From: Pedobacter sp. MC2016-14 | Lineage (GTDB): Bacteria; Bacteroidota; Bacteroidia; Sphingobacteriales; Sphingobacteriaceae | Reading direction: 5' to 3' | Length of the DNA stretch: 64,000 nucleotides | Assembly: GCF_020991475.1 (NCBI RefSeq) | Contig: NZ_JAJMPA010000001.1 | Coordinates: 1,736,001 to 1,800,000 of the forward strand | In this document: one piece after another, positions 26,601 to 35,167 of the stretch | Layout: each line of letters begins with the position of its first letter | Position numbering within the stretch: the stretch's first letter is position 1 | Position numbers and translations under genes: made by a program | The notes under the pieces: generated by a model | Seen by the model: only the letters and a program-made list of their open reading frames with translations | Databases searched by the model: none | Told to the model about the DNA's origin: nothing

Positions 26601-27164
26601 ATGAAAACAAGTCAAACCGAATCTGAACTTTGGAGGTTATTTTGTGCCGGGAACGAACAATCATTTATTGAGCTATACGAAAAATATTACAATACATTTT
26701 TTGTCTGGGGTTGTAAATGGCTTGGAGGCGAACACGAATTTGTTAAGGATCAACTTCACGATTTTTTTATTTACATATGGGAGCGTAGAACTAAGCTCTC
26801 TCTGGACATTAATGTTAAAGCCTATCTTTTAACCTCTTTCCGTCGGCAATTGATTTATCAATGGAATAGGTCTAAAAAATTTGAATCTACTTCTGAATTG
26901 GTTGATTCGCCAGAAATGGACGAATCGGAATTGTTGGAAGCTGAAGCAATAACCGAACAATTTTCCCGGCTGGAGAAGGCCTTAACCTTACTTAGCCCTG
27001 CGCAGAGGGAGGTTGTGGAGCTCCGGTTTCTGCAGAACAAGTCTTTACAGGAGATCGCAGATTTAAAAAATACTACACTCCGCACTACCTATAATTTACT
27101 CCATCGAGGCATGAGTAGGTTGCGTGCGGAAATAAATGAAAAAAAATTTTTGTGGCTGTGGTAA
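26601..27164 (+). CDS. ECF RNA polymerase sigma-70 factor
   Basis: 187 residues. Region 2: SFIELYEKYYNTFFVWG, FVKDQLHDFFIYIWER. Region 4: LLSPAQREVVELRFLQNKSLQEIADLKNTT with the helix-turn-helix. It belongs to the FecI-like/Bacteroidetes sigma group that pairs with FecR anti-sigma proteins. The FecR gene follows after 43 bases and SusC/SusD after that, so it should turn on this uptake locus in response to a TonB-linked signal. Confidence 0.92.
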   Translation: MKTSQTESELWRLFCAGNEQSFIELYEKYYNTFFVWGCKWLGGEHEFVKDQLHDFFIYIWERRTKLSLDINVKAYLLTSFRRQLIYQWNRSKKFESTSELVDSPEMDESELLEAEAITEQFSRLEKALTLLSPAQREVVELRFLQNKSLQEIADLKNTTLRTTYNLLHRGMSRLRAEINEKKFLWLW

Positions 27165-27207
27165 ATTCAATAGGGTTTGTTCTCTGTATAAAAAAGAGCA
27201 AGCCATT

Positions 27208-28230
27208 ATGGAGTTTAATTCTACTGAAGATTTCCTTGAAAATCAATCTTTCATCAATTACTGTCTTAAGGTAAATAAGCAAGATGTTGACTTCTGGACA
27301 GATTATGCAGCTAAGCATCCAGATAAATTACATTTCATAGAAGAAGCAACAGGTCTTATTAATGATCTGCAATTGTTGCTCATGGCAGAAAAGTTAAAAC
27401 CACAAGCCGTTTCCAAATTGCGTACACAGTTAGCCTCTGGCAGAAGAAGGCTCCGCATTAGTATAGGAAGATCTATTGCCGCCGCAGCGGCAGTTTTGTT
27501 GATCGTAGCCGCTGCCATTTTTATGTTTTATCCATCACAATACCATGTCAGCACACCAGAACTGGCTAAATTCTCTGTACACAGATACTTTTTTCAGGCC
27601 GGGGCTAAGGAGCGCAAATCTGTTAATTTATGGGATGGTAGTTTTGTTATCCTGGATAAAGGCGCTAAATTAATTGTTGATCCAACCTTTGGGAAGTCTG
27701 ACAGAAAGCTATATTTATCTGGTACTGCTTATTTCAAAGTAGCCAAAGATAAAGCTCATCCATTTAAGGTTTATACTGGACAATATGTAACCACAGCGCT
27801 AGGTACTGCATTTAGGTTGCAGGCAAACAACATCCTTAGAAAACTTAAAGTAGAATTAGAGGAAGGTAAAGTTTCCATTGAAAAGAAAAATGGACGTTCC
27901 TGGAGCCTGATCACAACTTTAAACCCAAATGAAAGCATAAGCCTCGGCAATGATGTGTTCCGTCCAATGAATAGGAGGTTCTCTGATGTAGACTTGAACA
28001 GATGGAAAGTTCAGGAGGTTATTTTCCAAAATGCACCAATTAAGGAGGTGCTTCTACAACTGGAAATTTATTATAATGTATCGATTACCGTTGAGAATGG
28101 TGCTGTTGTAAAAGACACTTTCAATGGGAAATTTAAACACGATTCTCTTCAGTCTGTAATGGAAATGCTGTGTTTTTCCATCAACAAAAAATTCAAATTT
28201 ATCGATAAAAACCACATAACAATTTACTAA
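27208..28230 (+). CDS. FecR-family anti-sigma factor
   Basis: I start at ATG 27208 (MEFNSTEDFLEN, 340 residues); the frame reaches back to 27136 but would overlap the sigma gene. The cytoplasmic N-terminal region is followed by one membrane helix (IAAAAAVLLIVAAAIFMFY) and the periplasmic FecR domain (LWDGSFVILDKGAKLIVDP, LYLSGTAYFKVAKD) and the C-terminal STN-like end (APIKEVLLQLEIYYNVSITVE). It holds the sigma factor until the TonB receptor signals. The N-terminus is slightly shorter than usual. Confidence 0.9.
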   Translation: MEFNSTEDFLENQSFINYCLKVNKQDVDFWTDYAAKHPDKLHFIEEATGLINDLQLLLMAEKLKPQAVSKLRTQLASGRRRLRISIGRSIAAAAAVLLIVAAAIFMFYPSQYHVSTPELAKFSVHRYFFQAGAKERKSVNLWDGSFVILDKGAKLIVDPTFGKSDRKLYLSGTAYFKVAKDKAHPFKVYTGQYVTTALGTAFRLQANNILRKLKVELEEGKVSIEKKNGRSWSLITTLNPNESISLGNDVFRPMNRRFSDVDLNRWKVQEVIFQNAPIKEVLLQLEIYYNVSITVENGAVVKDTFNGKFKHDSLQSVMEMLCFSINKKFKFIDKNHITIY

Positions 28231-28246
28231 GCCAACCAAAAATTTT

Positions 28247-31200
28247 ATGATTTTTAACAACCCAGAACGGATTTCACGTTTTTATAATACCATAAGCAGG
28301 AGACTTCTGCTGATTTGTCTGGTTTCCGTATTTTCCTTAAACACATCCGGCCAGGTCAAAAAGCAAATTCTATTTGATCAGGAACCTATTTCAACAGCCT
28401 TCACTAAGCTGGAGAAGGAATTTAATTCAAGATTTTATTATTCTTCAGGAGTGATAGATAAAAAGGAAAAAGTTAGCATGCCCGCTAAGCAGCGTACATT
28501 GAATGAAATCCTTGCTTATTTAAGCGACAACTACGGATTCTTATTCAAAGCATCCGGAAATATGATTGCTGTCAGTAAAAAAGCAGTGCCACTTCCGTCC
28601 GGTAATATCCCAACCAAAAACTTAAAGGAAGTTAAAGGACGTGCCGGATTAGCTGAGATTAGCCACATCGTTTATGTTGCGGGCATCACCATCCGTGAAC
28701 AAGGTACCAGCAACTCTGCAATCACCGACAATCAGGGCAACTTTAGGATCAATACCACTTCAGTAGCACCCAAACTCCTGATCAGTTACATAGGTTATCA
28801 AAGTAGCGAAATTGAGGTGAGCGGCAATGCAGTTGTGAGTGTCAATTTGATTGAAGATGCCAATACTTTAGACGAGGTGACTGTGGTATCAAATGGGTAT
28901 CAGACCCTGGCTAAAAAAAATGCCACCGGTAGTTATGCTACCATTTCTTCGGCAGATATTGAGCGTAGGAGCAGTCAAACGCTTGACCGCATCTTAGAAG
29001 GATCAATTCCTGGTCTATCTGTTTACAATGGGTTCCGATCAGTAAGCGGCACAAGAACACAGGTTGGTTCAGACATCCAAGTGAGGGGAGGAAGTGCTAT
29101 TCAGAGTGAGCGAAATACACCTTTAATTATTGTAGATGGTTTTCCAGTAAACCAGCTGCCAGATAATTTTAATGATGTAGAGAAAATTGATGTACTGAAA
29201 GATGCTGCGGCTTCAGCCATCTGGGGAGCAAGGGCAGCAAATGGAGTGATCGTGATTACCACCAAACGTGGTAAACAGGGTGATTTAAAAATAGACTTTT
29301 CTACGAACTTATATTTTACACAGAAAAATGATTTTGGAGCGCTTAGAAAGGCCAGTTCTGCCGACATGATCAGCGTAGATAACGAAATCTTTAAAAAAGG
29401 GTATTTCAACTCCTCTTTTTTTCAAACTGGTACCAGTGGATTTTCTCCTTCTTTTGATTACATCATGCAAAACGAACAGGGGTTGATTACGAACAATGTC
29501 CTTAAACAACGTCAAGACTCTCTTTCAGGTTTGTCTAACCTTCAGCAAAACAAAGATCTTTTAATGCGTATTGGCGTACGGCAAAATTATTATTTGTCGC
29601 TTGCCGGTGGGGCGGTTAAATACCGGTTTGTGTTTTCCGGCTCTTACGACAATAGTAAATCGAACTTTATAGGAGATGAGTCAAGTAACATACAGGTGAA
29701 CATGCGTAACGATTACGAAATAACACGCTGGTTGCATATGGTTGGAGACATCAATGCCGTTTTCAATAATCAAAATATTGGAACAGATTTAAGGTCGCAA
29801 CTTTATGGGCTTGCCCCCTATCAAATGCAGGTGGATGCTGCCGGAAATTATGTGTACAGTTACAATTCCTTCAACAGAAATACCAATTCAACCTTAATGG
29901 CCAAGGGCTATTACGACAACGGCATGAATTTATTACAGGATGCAAGGCTGGCAGATAATGAAAGTAGCACCTTTGGTTTAAGGGCAAAACTGGGATTAGA
30001 GGCCACGCTGGCTAAAGGCCTCACCTTTAATACTTATTTTCTATACGATAAGATGAAAATATCCAATCATAAATTGCTGAACGAAAATTCCTATACAGCG
30101 AGGTCCTTGTTAAATCAATATGCCAGCCTGGATGCAAACGGAAAAGCATTTTTTAACCTTCCAAAAGGTAATTACCTGGATATTGCAGAAACTACAAATG
30201 ACAATACATCGCTGAGGTCGCAATTCAATTATTCTAATTTGTTTGGCAGTAAACACTTCCTTAATTTTAGTGCTGGTGCAGAGGTTAAACAGTACTTAAC
30301 TAATGGCCTTACAAATCGTAAGTTCAATTATATAGACGACCTGCAATCCTGGTCCCCAATTAACCAGGTTGTGCTTCTAAATGGTGTAATTGGTCAAAGT
30401 GGATCTAGTAGAATATATGACGTTGCGCAGTATGATCAATTTAGTTATAAAAATACGAGGGAAGTGTCTTCTTATGCTACAGGTACATATACTTACGATG
30501 ACAAATATACTTTACAGGCCAGTTTACGTTTTGATGAGTCTAATCTGTTTGGCGTAGATCCAAAATATAGACGAACACCTTTATGGTCTTTAGGCGCATC
30601 CTGGGACATTACTAAAGAAAAGTTTTTCCAAGTTGATTTTATTAATTTGTTAAAACTTAGGGCCACAGTAGGCTTGACCGGGAACTACGATCCTTCGACC
30701 ACACCATTGCTGGTTGCTACCAGGGCTTTTCAAACAGCTACTTCAGATTACCGTGCAAGAATTAGTACTGATAATCCTTATAACCCAATGTTAAGATGGG
30801 AAAGGACAAAGACGTATAATATGGGAACAGACATCGCATTTTTGAGCAATAGGTTTCAGTTGAGTGTGGATTTGTATAAAAAGCATGGTTATGATTTGTT
30901 GGGTACACAATTGTTAGACCCCACTATAGGATTTACTTCAACAAAGGTAAATGGAGCCCGTATGATAAATACAGGGTTAGAAACGGCCTTTACCGGCATG
31001 GTGTTAAAGGGGGGAGGCTTTTCCTGGACAAGTACTTTAAATTTTGCATACAACACCAATAAGATCACTGAAAATAGAATCGCAGAAAGCAACCCCGTGA
31101 CTGGACGCGTAACAGGAACCGTTCCATATTACGTAGCAGGAAATCAAAGAGAAAGTCTATGGAGCTACCAGTGGGCAGGTTTAAGCAGTCAGGGCGATCC

Positions 31201-31780
31201 GCAAGTTTACGATGGAAATGGCAATAAGGTATTGGTGCCCGTTTTAGGTTCATTGATCAACAGCGGTTCCTACAGGCCTAAATATACGGGTGGCTTTACG
31301 AATATTTTTAATTATAAAGGTGCTTTTGCGAGTGCGATCCTGATTTACAATTTTGGAGGCGTATTCCGACGTGAAATGCCTACCATGAACGGCTACAACT
31401 GGAGCCCGGTGATTAATTATCAGGTGGCAAACCGTTGGAAAGCAGCAGGTGATGAAGCGAATACAGATATTCCAGCTTTCCAGTCTTCACCAACATTATC
31501 CTATGACGGACGCGATCGTGCGGCCATGTATTCTAGTAATAGCGTTGAAAGCAGCAATTTTGTGCGCTTGCGCGAAGTACAGCTTGGATATAAAATTCCA
31601 GGCAGCGTGTTAGAAAAAACGCCTGTCAAGAGTTTGTCCCTTTCTATGCAGATGAATAACGTCGCACTCTGGACAAAAAATAAATATGGAATAGATCCAG
31701 AAGCTATTGATCCACAAACTGGCGCTTATTATCTGCCAGCACCCAAAATTACAACCATAAGCCTGCGTGCAGGTTTTTAA
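28247..31780 (+). CDS. SusC/RagA-family TonB-linked outer-membrane transporter with STN signalling domain
   Basis: 1177 residues. Signal peptide, STN domain (ISTAFTKLEKEFNSRFYYSS ... NEILAYLSDNYGFLFK, residues ~37-110), a carboxypeptidase-D-like repeat (ITIREQGTSNSAITDNQGNF), a TonB plug (DIQVRGGSAI, PLIIVDGFPVNQLPDNFNDV, AASAIWGARAANGVIVITTKRGK) and a 22-strand-type barrel to the terminal Phe. The STN domain shows that it signals to the FecR upstream. It imports a glycan or peptide with the SusD lipoprotein; the substrate is not readable. Confidence 0.95.
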   Translation: MIFNNPERISRFYNTISRRLLLICLVSVFSLNTSGQVKKQILFDQEPISTAFTKLEKEFNSRFYYSSGVIDKKEKVSMPAKQRTLNEILAYLSDNYGFLFKASGNMIAVSKKAVPLPSGNIPTKNLKEVKGRAGLAEISHIVYVAGITIREQGTSNSAITDNQGNFRINTTSVAPKLLISYIGYQSSEIEVSGNAVVSVNLIEDANTLDEVTVVSNGYQTLAKKNATGSYATISSADIERRSSQTLDRILEGSIPGLSVYNGFRSVSGTRTQVGSDIQVRGGSAIQSERNTPLIIVDGFPVNQLPDNFNDVEKIDVLKDAAASAIWGARAANGVIVITTKRGKQGDLKIDFSTNLYFTQKNDFGALRKASSADMISVDNEIFKKGYFNSSFFQTGTSGFSPSFDYIMQNEQGLITNNVLKQRQDSLSGLSNLQQNKDLLMRIGVRQNYYLSLAGGAVKYRFVFSGSYDNSKSNFIGDESSNIQVNMRNDYEITRWLHMVGDINAVFNNQNIGTDLRSQLYGLAPYQMQVDAAGNYVYSYNSFNRNTNSTLMAKGYYDNGMNLLQDARLADNESSTFGLRAKLGLEATLAKGLTFNTYFLYDKMKISNHKLLNENSYTARSLLNQYASLDANGKAFFNLPKGNYLDIAETTNDNTSLRSQFNYSNLFGSKHFLNFSAGAEVKQYLTNGLTNRKFNYIDDLQSWSPINQVVLLNGVIGQSGSSRIYDVAQYDQFSYKNTREVSSYATGTYTYDDKYTLQASLRFDESNLFGVDPKYRRTPLWSLGASWDITKEKFFQVDFINLLKLRATVGLTGNYDPSTTPLLVATRAFQTATSDYRARISTDNPYNPMLRWERTKTYNMGTDIAFLSNRFQLSVDLYKKHGYDLLGTQLLDPTIGFTSTKVNGARMINTGLETAFTGMVLKGGGFSWTSTLNFAYNTNKITENRIAESNPVTGRVTGTVPYYVAGNQRESLWSYQWAGLSSQGDPQVYDGNGNKVLVPVLGSLINSGSYRPKYTGGFTNIFNYKGAFASAILIYNFGGVFRREMPTMNGYNWSPVINYQVANRWKAAGDEANTDIPAFQSSPTLSYDGRDRAAMYSSNSVESSNFVRLREVQLGYKIPGSVLEKTPVKSLSLSMQMNNVALWTKNKYGIDPEAIDPQTGAYYLPAPKITTISLRAGF

Positions 31781-31796
31781 TTTATCATCATTTAAA

Positions 31797-33197
31797 ATGA
31801 ATTTTATGTTCAATAAAATTAAACTTATGATTATTGCTGCTCTTGTTATTGCAAGTTTTGGCAGCTGTAAAAAATATTTGGATGCAACACCCATTAAAGG
31901 AAAAGTTGTTCCTAAAACACTGGCAGACTTTGAAGAATTCCTAAACGATATTTTGCTAAGCCAGTCGGGTTACATCTATCCAGAATTCATGACGGATGAC
32001 GTCTTGTTTAGCTCCATTACCACAGCCAATGCTAACAGGCAATCCAAGTCCTATACCTGGCAAAAGGAGCTTCTTTTGTCTACAGAGGATGATGCTGAAT
32101 GGAATTCCCCATATAATTACATTTACGTATGCAACCTGGTACTTGATAATCTTTCAAGTGCCACTCAGGGAACAGACCAGGTTAGGAACCGGCTTAAAGC
32201 CGAGGCGCTTACCCAACGGGCTTATTATCAATTTACGTTGGCCAATTTGTACGGAAAAGATTACCTGGCTGCTAGGGCTTCAACAGATTTGTCTGTGCCA
32301 ATCATGACCAGGGCAGACCTGGAGGCAAAGGCTAAACGTGCCACTGTACAGGAAGTATATGAACAGGTGATAAACGATTTGCAAACCGCCATTTCGATTC
32401 CGGATTTTCCGGATGAAGGGCGAAATTACATTCATCCGGGTAAGTTAGCTTCTACGGCGCTATTGGCAAGGGTTTACTTATTTAAAGGGGATTATACAAA
32501 TGCATTAAAATACGCAAATGAGGTTTTGGCAAAAAAGAGTACCTTATTTGATTGGAATGTGTTAAAGTTTAGCAATCCACTTAAGCCAAGCGCGGCAACA
32601 ATTCCGGATATGCCGTTGATTCAAAATAATGTAGAAAATATCTTTTTTAAGTCGGCCGCAAATCCTGGAATATTTGTGCGCTTTATGGCAAGTTCTGACC
32701 TGTTGGCTATTCTAAAAGAAAACGACCTGCGTTATGTATTTAATTTTACGCGGGTACTTTCAACAGGTTTGCCGAGCACCAGTCCAAACCCTGATTACTT
32801 GGGTAATACACCTAATTTTAGCATTGGGGTGCCAGAAATGATGTTGATCAAAGCGGAGTGTTTGGCAAGGTCAGGTGATAAGGATGGTGCTGTTGCTGTA
32901 CTAAATACGCTAAGAATAAAAAGATTTAAGCCTGCGGACTACGTTGCTTTAGCTGCGTCATCTGCGGAGGATGCACTGGCACAAGTATTAGCTGAACGTC
33001 GCAGAGAGTTACTTTTTCGCGGGATCCGTTGGTTTGAACTAAAGAGATTAAACCGCGACGACCGGTTTAAGAAAACCCTTAGCCGCACAGTTGCTGGTGA
33101 TACCTACACTTTAGAACCAAATAGCAATCGATATGTATTGCAAATTGCACCAAAAATTATAGACCTAAATCCATCCATTCTTCCTAATCCCAGATGA
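31797..33197 (+). CDS. SusD/RagB-family substrate-binding lipoprotein
   Basis: The frame runs from 31767, but ATG 31797 (MNFMFNKIKLMIIAALV) places a lipoprotein signal ending in ASFGSC, so I start there (466 residues). The SusD pattern includes LKAEALTQRAYYQFTLANLYGKDY, LASTALLARVYLFKGDYTNALKYANEVL, MMLIKAECLARSGDKDGAVAVLNTLRIKRF and LAERRRELLFRGIRWFELKRLNRD, a helical TPR-like scaffold. It caps the SusC barrel on the outer surface. It is separated from SusC by 16 bases. Confidence 0.94.
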   Translation: MNFMFNKIKLMIIAALVIASFGSCKKYLDATPIKGKVVPKTLADFEEFLNDILLSQSGYIYPEFMTDDVLFSSITTANANRQSKSYTWQKELLLSTEDDAEWNSPYNYIYVCNLVLDNLSSATQGTDQVRNRLKAEALTQRAYYQFTLANLYGKDYLAARASTDLSVPIMTRADLEAKAKRATVQEVYEQVINDLQTAISIPDFPDEGRNYIHPGKLASTALLARVYLFKGDYTNALKYANEVLAKKSTLFDWNVLKFSNPLKPSAATIPDMPLIQNNVENIFFKSAANPGIFVRFMASSDLLAILKENDLRYVFNFTRVLSTGLPSTSPNPDYLGNTPNFSIGVPEMMLIKAECLARSGDKDGAVAVLNTLRIKRFKPADYVALAASSAEDALAQVLAERRRELLFRGIRWFELKRLNRDDRFKKTLSRTVAGDTYTLEPNSNRYVLQIAPKIIDLNPSILPNPR

Positions 33198-33203
33198 GTA
33201 ATC

Positions 33204-34304
33204 ATGTTATATACAAAATCTTTCTTGTTGGTTGTGGTGATCGCAGCCGCACTTTTATTCAGTTTGCAATCTAGTGCACAATTGCCCGATGCTACCCTCA
33301 AACACCTTACCATTAACTCGGCTGCACATCCGGTTGGAACAAAATTAAAGTTGTACAGAGAATGGCCCTTTAGGACGCTAATTGACACGGGTGTTTTGGA
33401 TGATTCTGGGCAAGTTCAATTGAGTATTGCAGAACCATTACCAGCTGTATTCACTTTGGAACTCAGAAAGCCATATTTGAGCAAAACGTTTATTCTGGAA
33501 AAAGGAGCCAGCAAGATAGACGTAACAGCGCACTTAGCTGTAAGTTTTGATGCCGGGCCACTTCAGGTTCGACTGGAAAATTTCCTTGACGAGATAAAGC
33601 CCTTAGAACAAGAATGGAGTAAAGTTGGTGCTAATTATCAGAAAGCAAGCAGCCTTGAAGACAAGCTTATTGCAGAAGCAGAGAGCAGGGATTTAGCAGA
33701 AAAAGTCCATTCCAGGAAAGCCGATTTTATTAAAGTTAATGCTAATACTATTCTTGGACATTGGTATGCGCATTATAATATCAATATACTTGATCTAAAA
33801 CAATTAGAAATGCTTAAAGATTGCTTTTACCCAAGTCGGAACAGCAATAAAATCTCTGAGGAGATTGAGGCTAAAATACGGGGATTCAAAGCCAATTTGC
33901 TTACCGGAACTAAGGCACCGTCTTTTTTGTTGCCGTCTATAGAAGGAGATTCTATCTCACTTGAGATGCTGCTTAAAAAAAACAAGTATGTGTTAATAGA
34001 TTTTTGGGCCTCCTGGTGTACACCATGCCGGGCGGTTAACAGAAGTATTACGCCACATTATGCAGCTTTAAAAAGTAAAGGCATAGCGGTTGTCTCCATT
34101 TCTGTTGACGAAGACGAAGGTGCCTGGAAAAAAGCAGTTTTGTCTGATCAGATTCCCTGGATCCAGCTCGTTTCTAAGTCCATGAAATCAAAGGCAGTTT
34201 TGGACTTTAAGGTCAAATCTTTGCCTTCAACATTTTTAGTTGATCAGTCAGGCACGATTATTAAACAAAACATTGAAGTTTATGAATTGCTAAAGATGTT
34301 GTAG
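33204..34304 (+). CDS. TlpA-like thiol-disulfide protein with DUF4369-type N-terminal domain
   Basis: 366 residues, signal peptide (LLVVVIAAALLFSLQSSAQ). An N-terminal beta domain (residues ~30-120) similar to DUF4369, a helical linker, then a thioredoxin fold with active site WASWCTPCRAVN and the cis-Pro loop KSLPSTFLVDQSG. It should work as a periplasmic thiol-disulfide reductase or chaperone. It is the last gene of the sigma-FecR-SusC-SusD locus, a position TlpA-like proteins often take in Sphingobacteriaceae. Confidence 0.88.
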   Translation: MLYTKSFLLVVVIAAALLFSLQSSAQLPDATLKHLTINSAAHPVGTKLKLYREWPFRTLIDTGVLDDSGQVQLSIAEPLPAVFTLELRKPYLSKTFILEKGASKIDVTAHLAVSFDAGPLQVRLENFLDEIKPLEQEWSKVGANYQKASSLEDKLIAEAESRDLAEKVHSRKADFIKVNANTILGHWYAHYNINILDLKQLEMLKDCFYPSRNSNKISEEIEAKIRGFKANLLTGTKAPSFLLPSIEGDSISLEMLLKKNKYVLIDFWASWCTPCRAVNRSITPHYAALKSKGIAVVSISVDEDEGAWKKAVLSDQIPWIQLVSKSMKSKAVLDFKVKSLPSTFLVDQSGTIIKQNIEVYELLKML

Positions 34305-34315
34305 GTTTTTACTTT

Positions 34316-34345
34316 CTTGTTTGTAGAGGCAATAATTTATATTTG
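34316..34345 (+). promoter_or_regulatory. Candidate promoter for carbonic anhydrase
   Basis: TATATTTG at 34338-34345 matches the Bacteroidota -7 box TAnnTTTG; CTTG at 34316-34319 could serve as -33 with an 18-base spacer. It lies 46 bases before the ATG at 34392. Confidence 0.45.
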
Positions 34346-34391
34346 TTATAGGAATAAGGTTGTTGGATTTTTGCATTTGTAAATTATTGTT

Positions 34392-35165
34392 ATGAGGTTT
34401 TTCTGTTTTGTTATTTTTGTGGTCTCCCTTGTAGGGCTCGGAGCTTGCAAACAAAAAAGTGCTTTAAAGGAACACGAATTTAATACAGGTAATGATACGG
34501 TGATGATCGACACCGAAGATATTTTGAAGACTGATATTTTAACCAAAGAACAACAAGATAAACTTAAACCTACCGATGTGCTTTCAAGGTTAAAGAAAGG
34601 TAATCAGGATTTTACCGAAGATAATCTCACCATTCGAAATACTACCGAAAGAGTGAGAAAGGCCTCCTTGGGGCAATATCCAAAGGCAGTTATACTTTCA
34701 TGCTTGGATTCAAGAGTTCCAGTTGAAGACATATTTCACAGCGGAATAGGTAACCTTTTTGTAGTGAGAGTTGCTGGGAATATTATAAATGACGATATTT
34801 TGGGAAGTATGGAATATGCCTGTAAAGTGTCTGGGGCAAAATTAGTACTTGTTCTGGGCCATGAATATTGTGGCGCCATAAAATCATCCATTGACGGCGT
34901 AGAGTTGGGAAACATTACGAAGTTGCTCAATAAGATTAAACCAGCTGTTGGCGTTGCGAGGATGACTTTTCAAGGAGAAGCAGTATCCTCAAATCCAAAA
35001 TTTGTTGAAGCAGTTTGTGAAAACAACGTTAAGCTGGGAATCGCCGAAATTCGCAGAAAAAGTCCAATCCTAAAGGAGATGGAAGCTAAAAAGGAAATAT
35101 TAATCGTTGGTGCTGTTTACGATATGAAAACAGGTAAAGTCGAAATGTTCGAGGATGCACAGTAA
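34392..35165 (+). CDS. Beta-class carbonic anhydrase with lipoprotein signal
   Basis: 257 residues. The N-terminus MRFFCFVIFVVSLVGLGACKQK has a lipobox (LGAC), so this beta-carbonic anhydrase should be a periplasmic lipoprotein, unlike most of the family. Zinc ligands are visible: Cys in ILSCLDSRVP (with the Asp/Arg dyad), then GHEYCGA for His and Cys. FVVRVAGN and the C-terminal IVGAVYDMKTGKVE complete the fold. It interconverts CO2 and bicarbonate, perhaps supplying bicarbonate across the envelope. Confidence 0.93.
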   Translation: MRFFCFVIFVVSLVGLGACKQKSALKEHEFNTGNDTVMIDTEDILKTDILTKEQQDKLKPTDVLSRLKKGNQDFTEDNLTIRNTTERVRKASLGQYPKAVILSCLDSRVPVEDIFHSGIGNLFVVRVAGNIINDDILGSMEYACKVSGAKLVLVLGHEYCGAIKSSIDGVELGNITKLLNKIKPAVGVARMTFQGEAVSSNPKFVEAVCENNVKLGIAEIRRKSPILKEMEAKKEILIVGAVYDMKTGKVEMFEDAQ

Positions 35166-35167
35166 AA

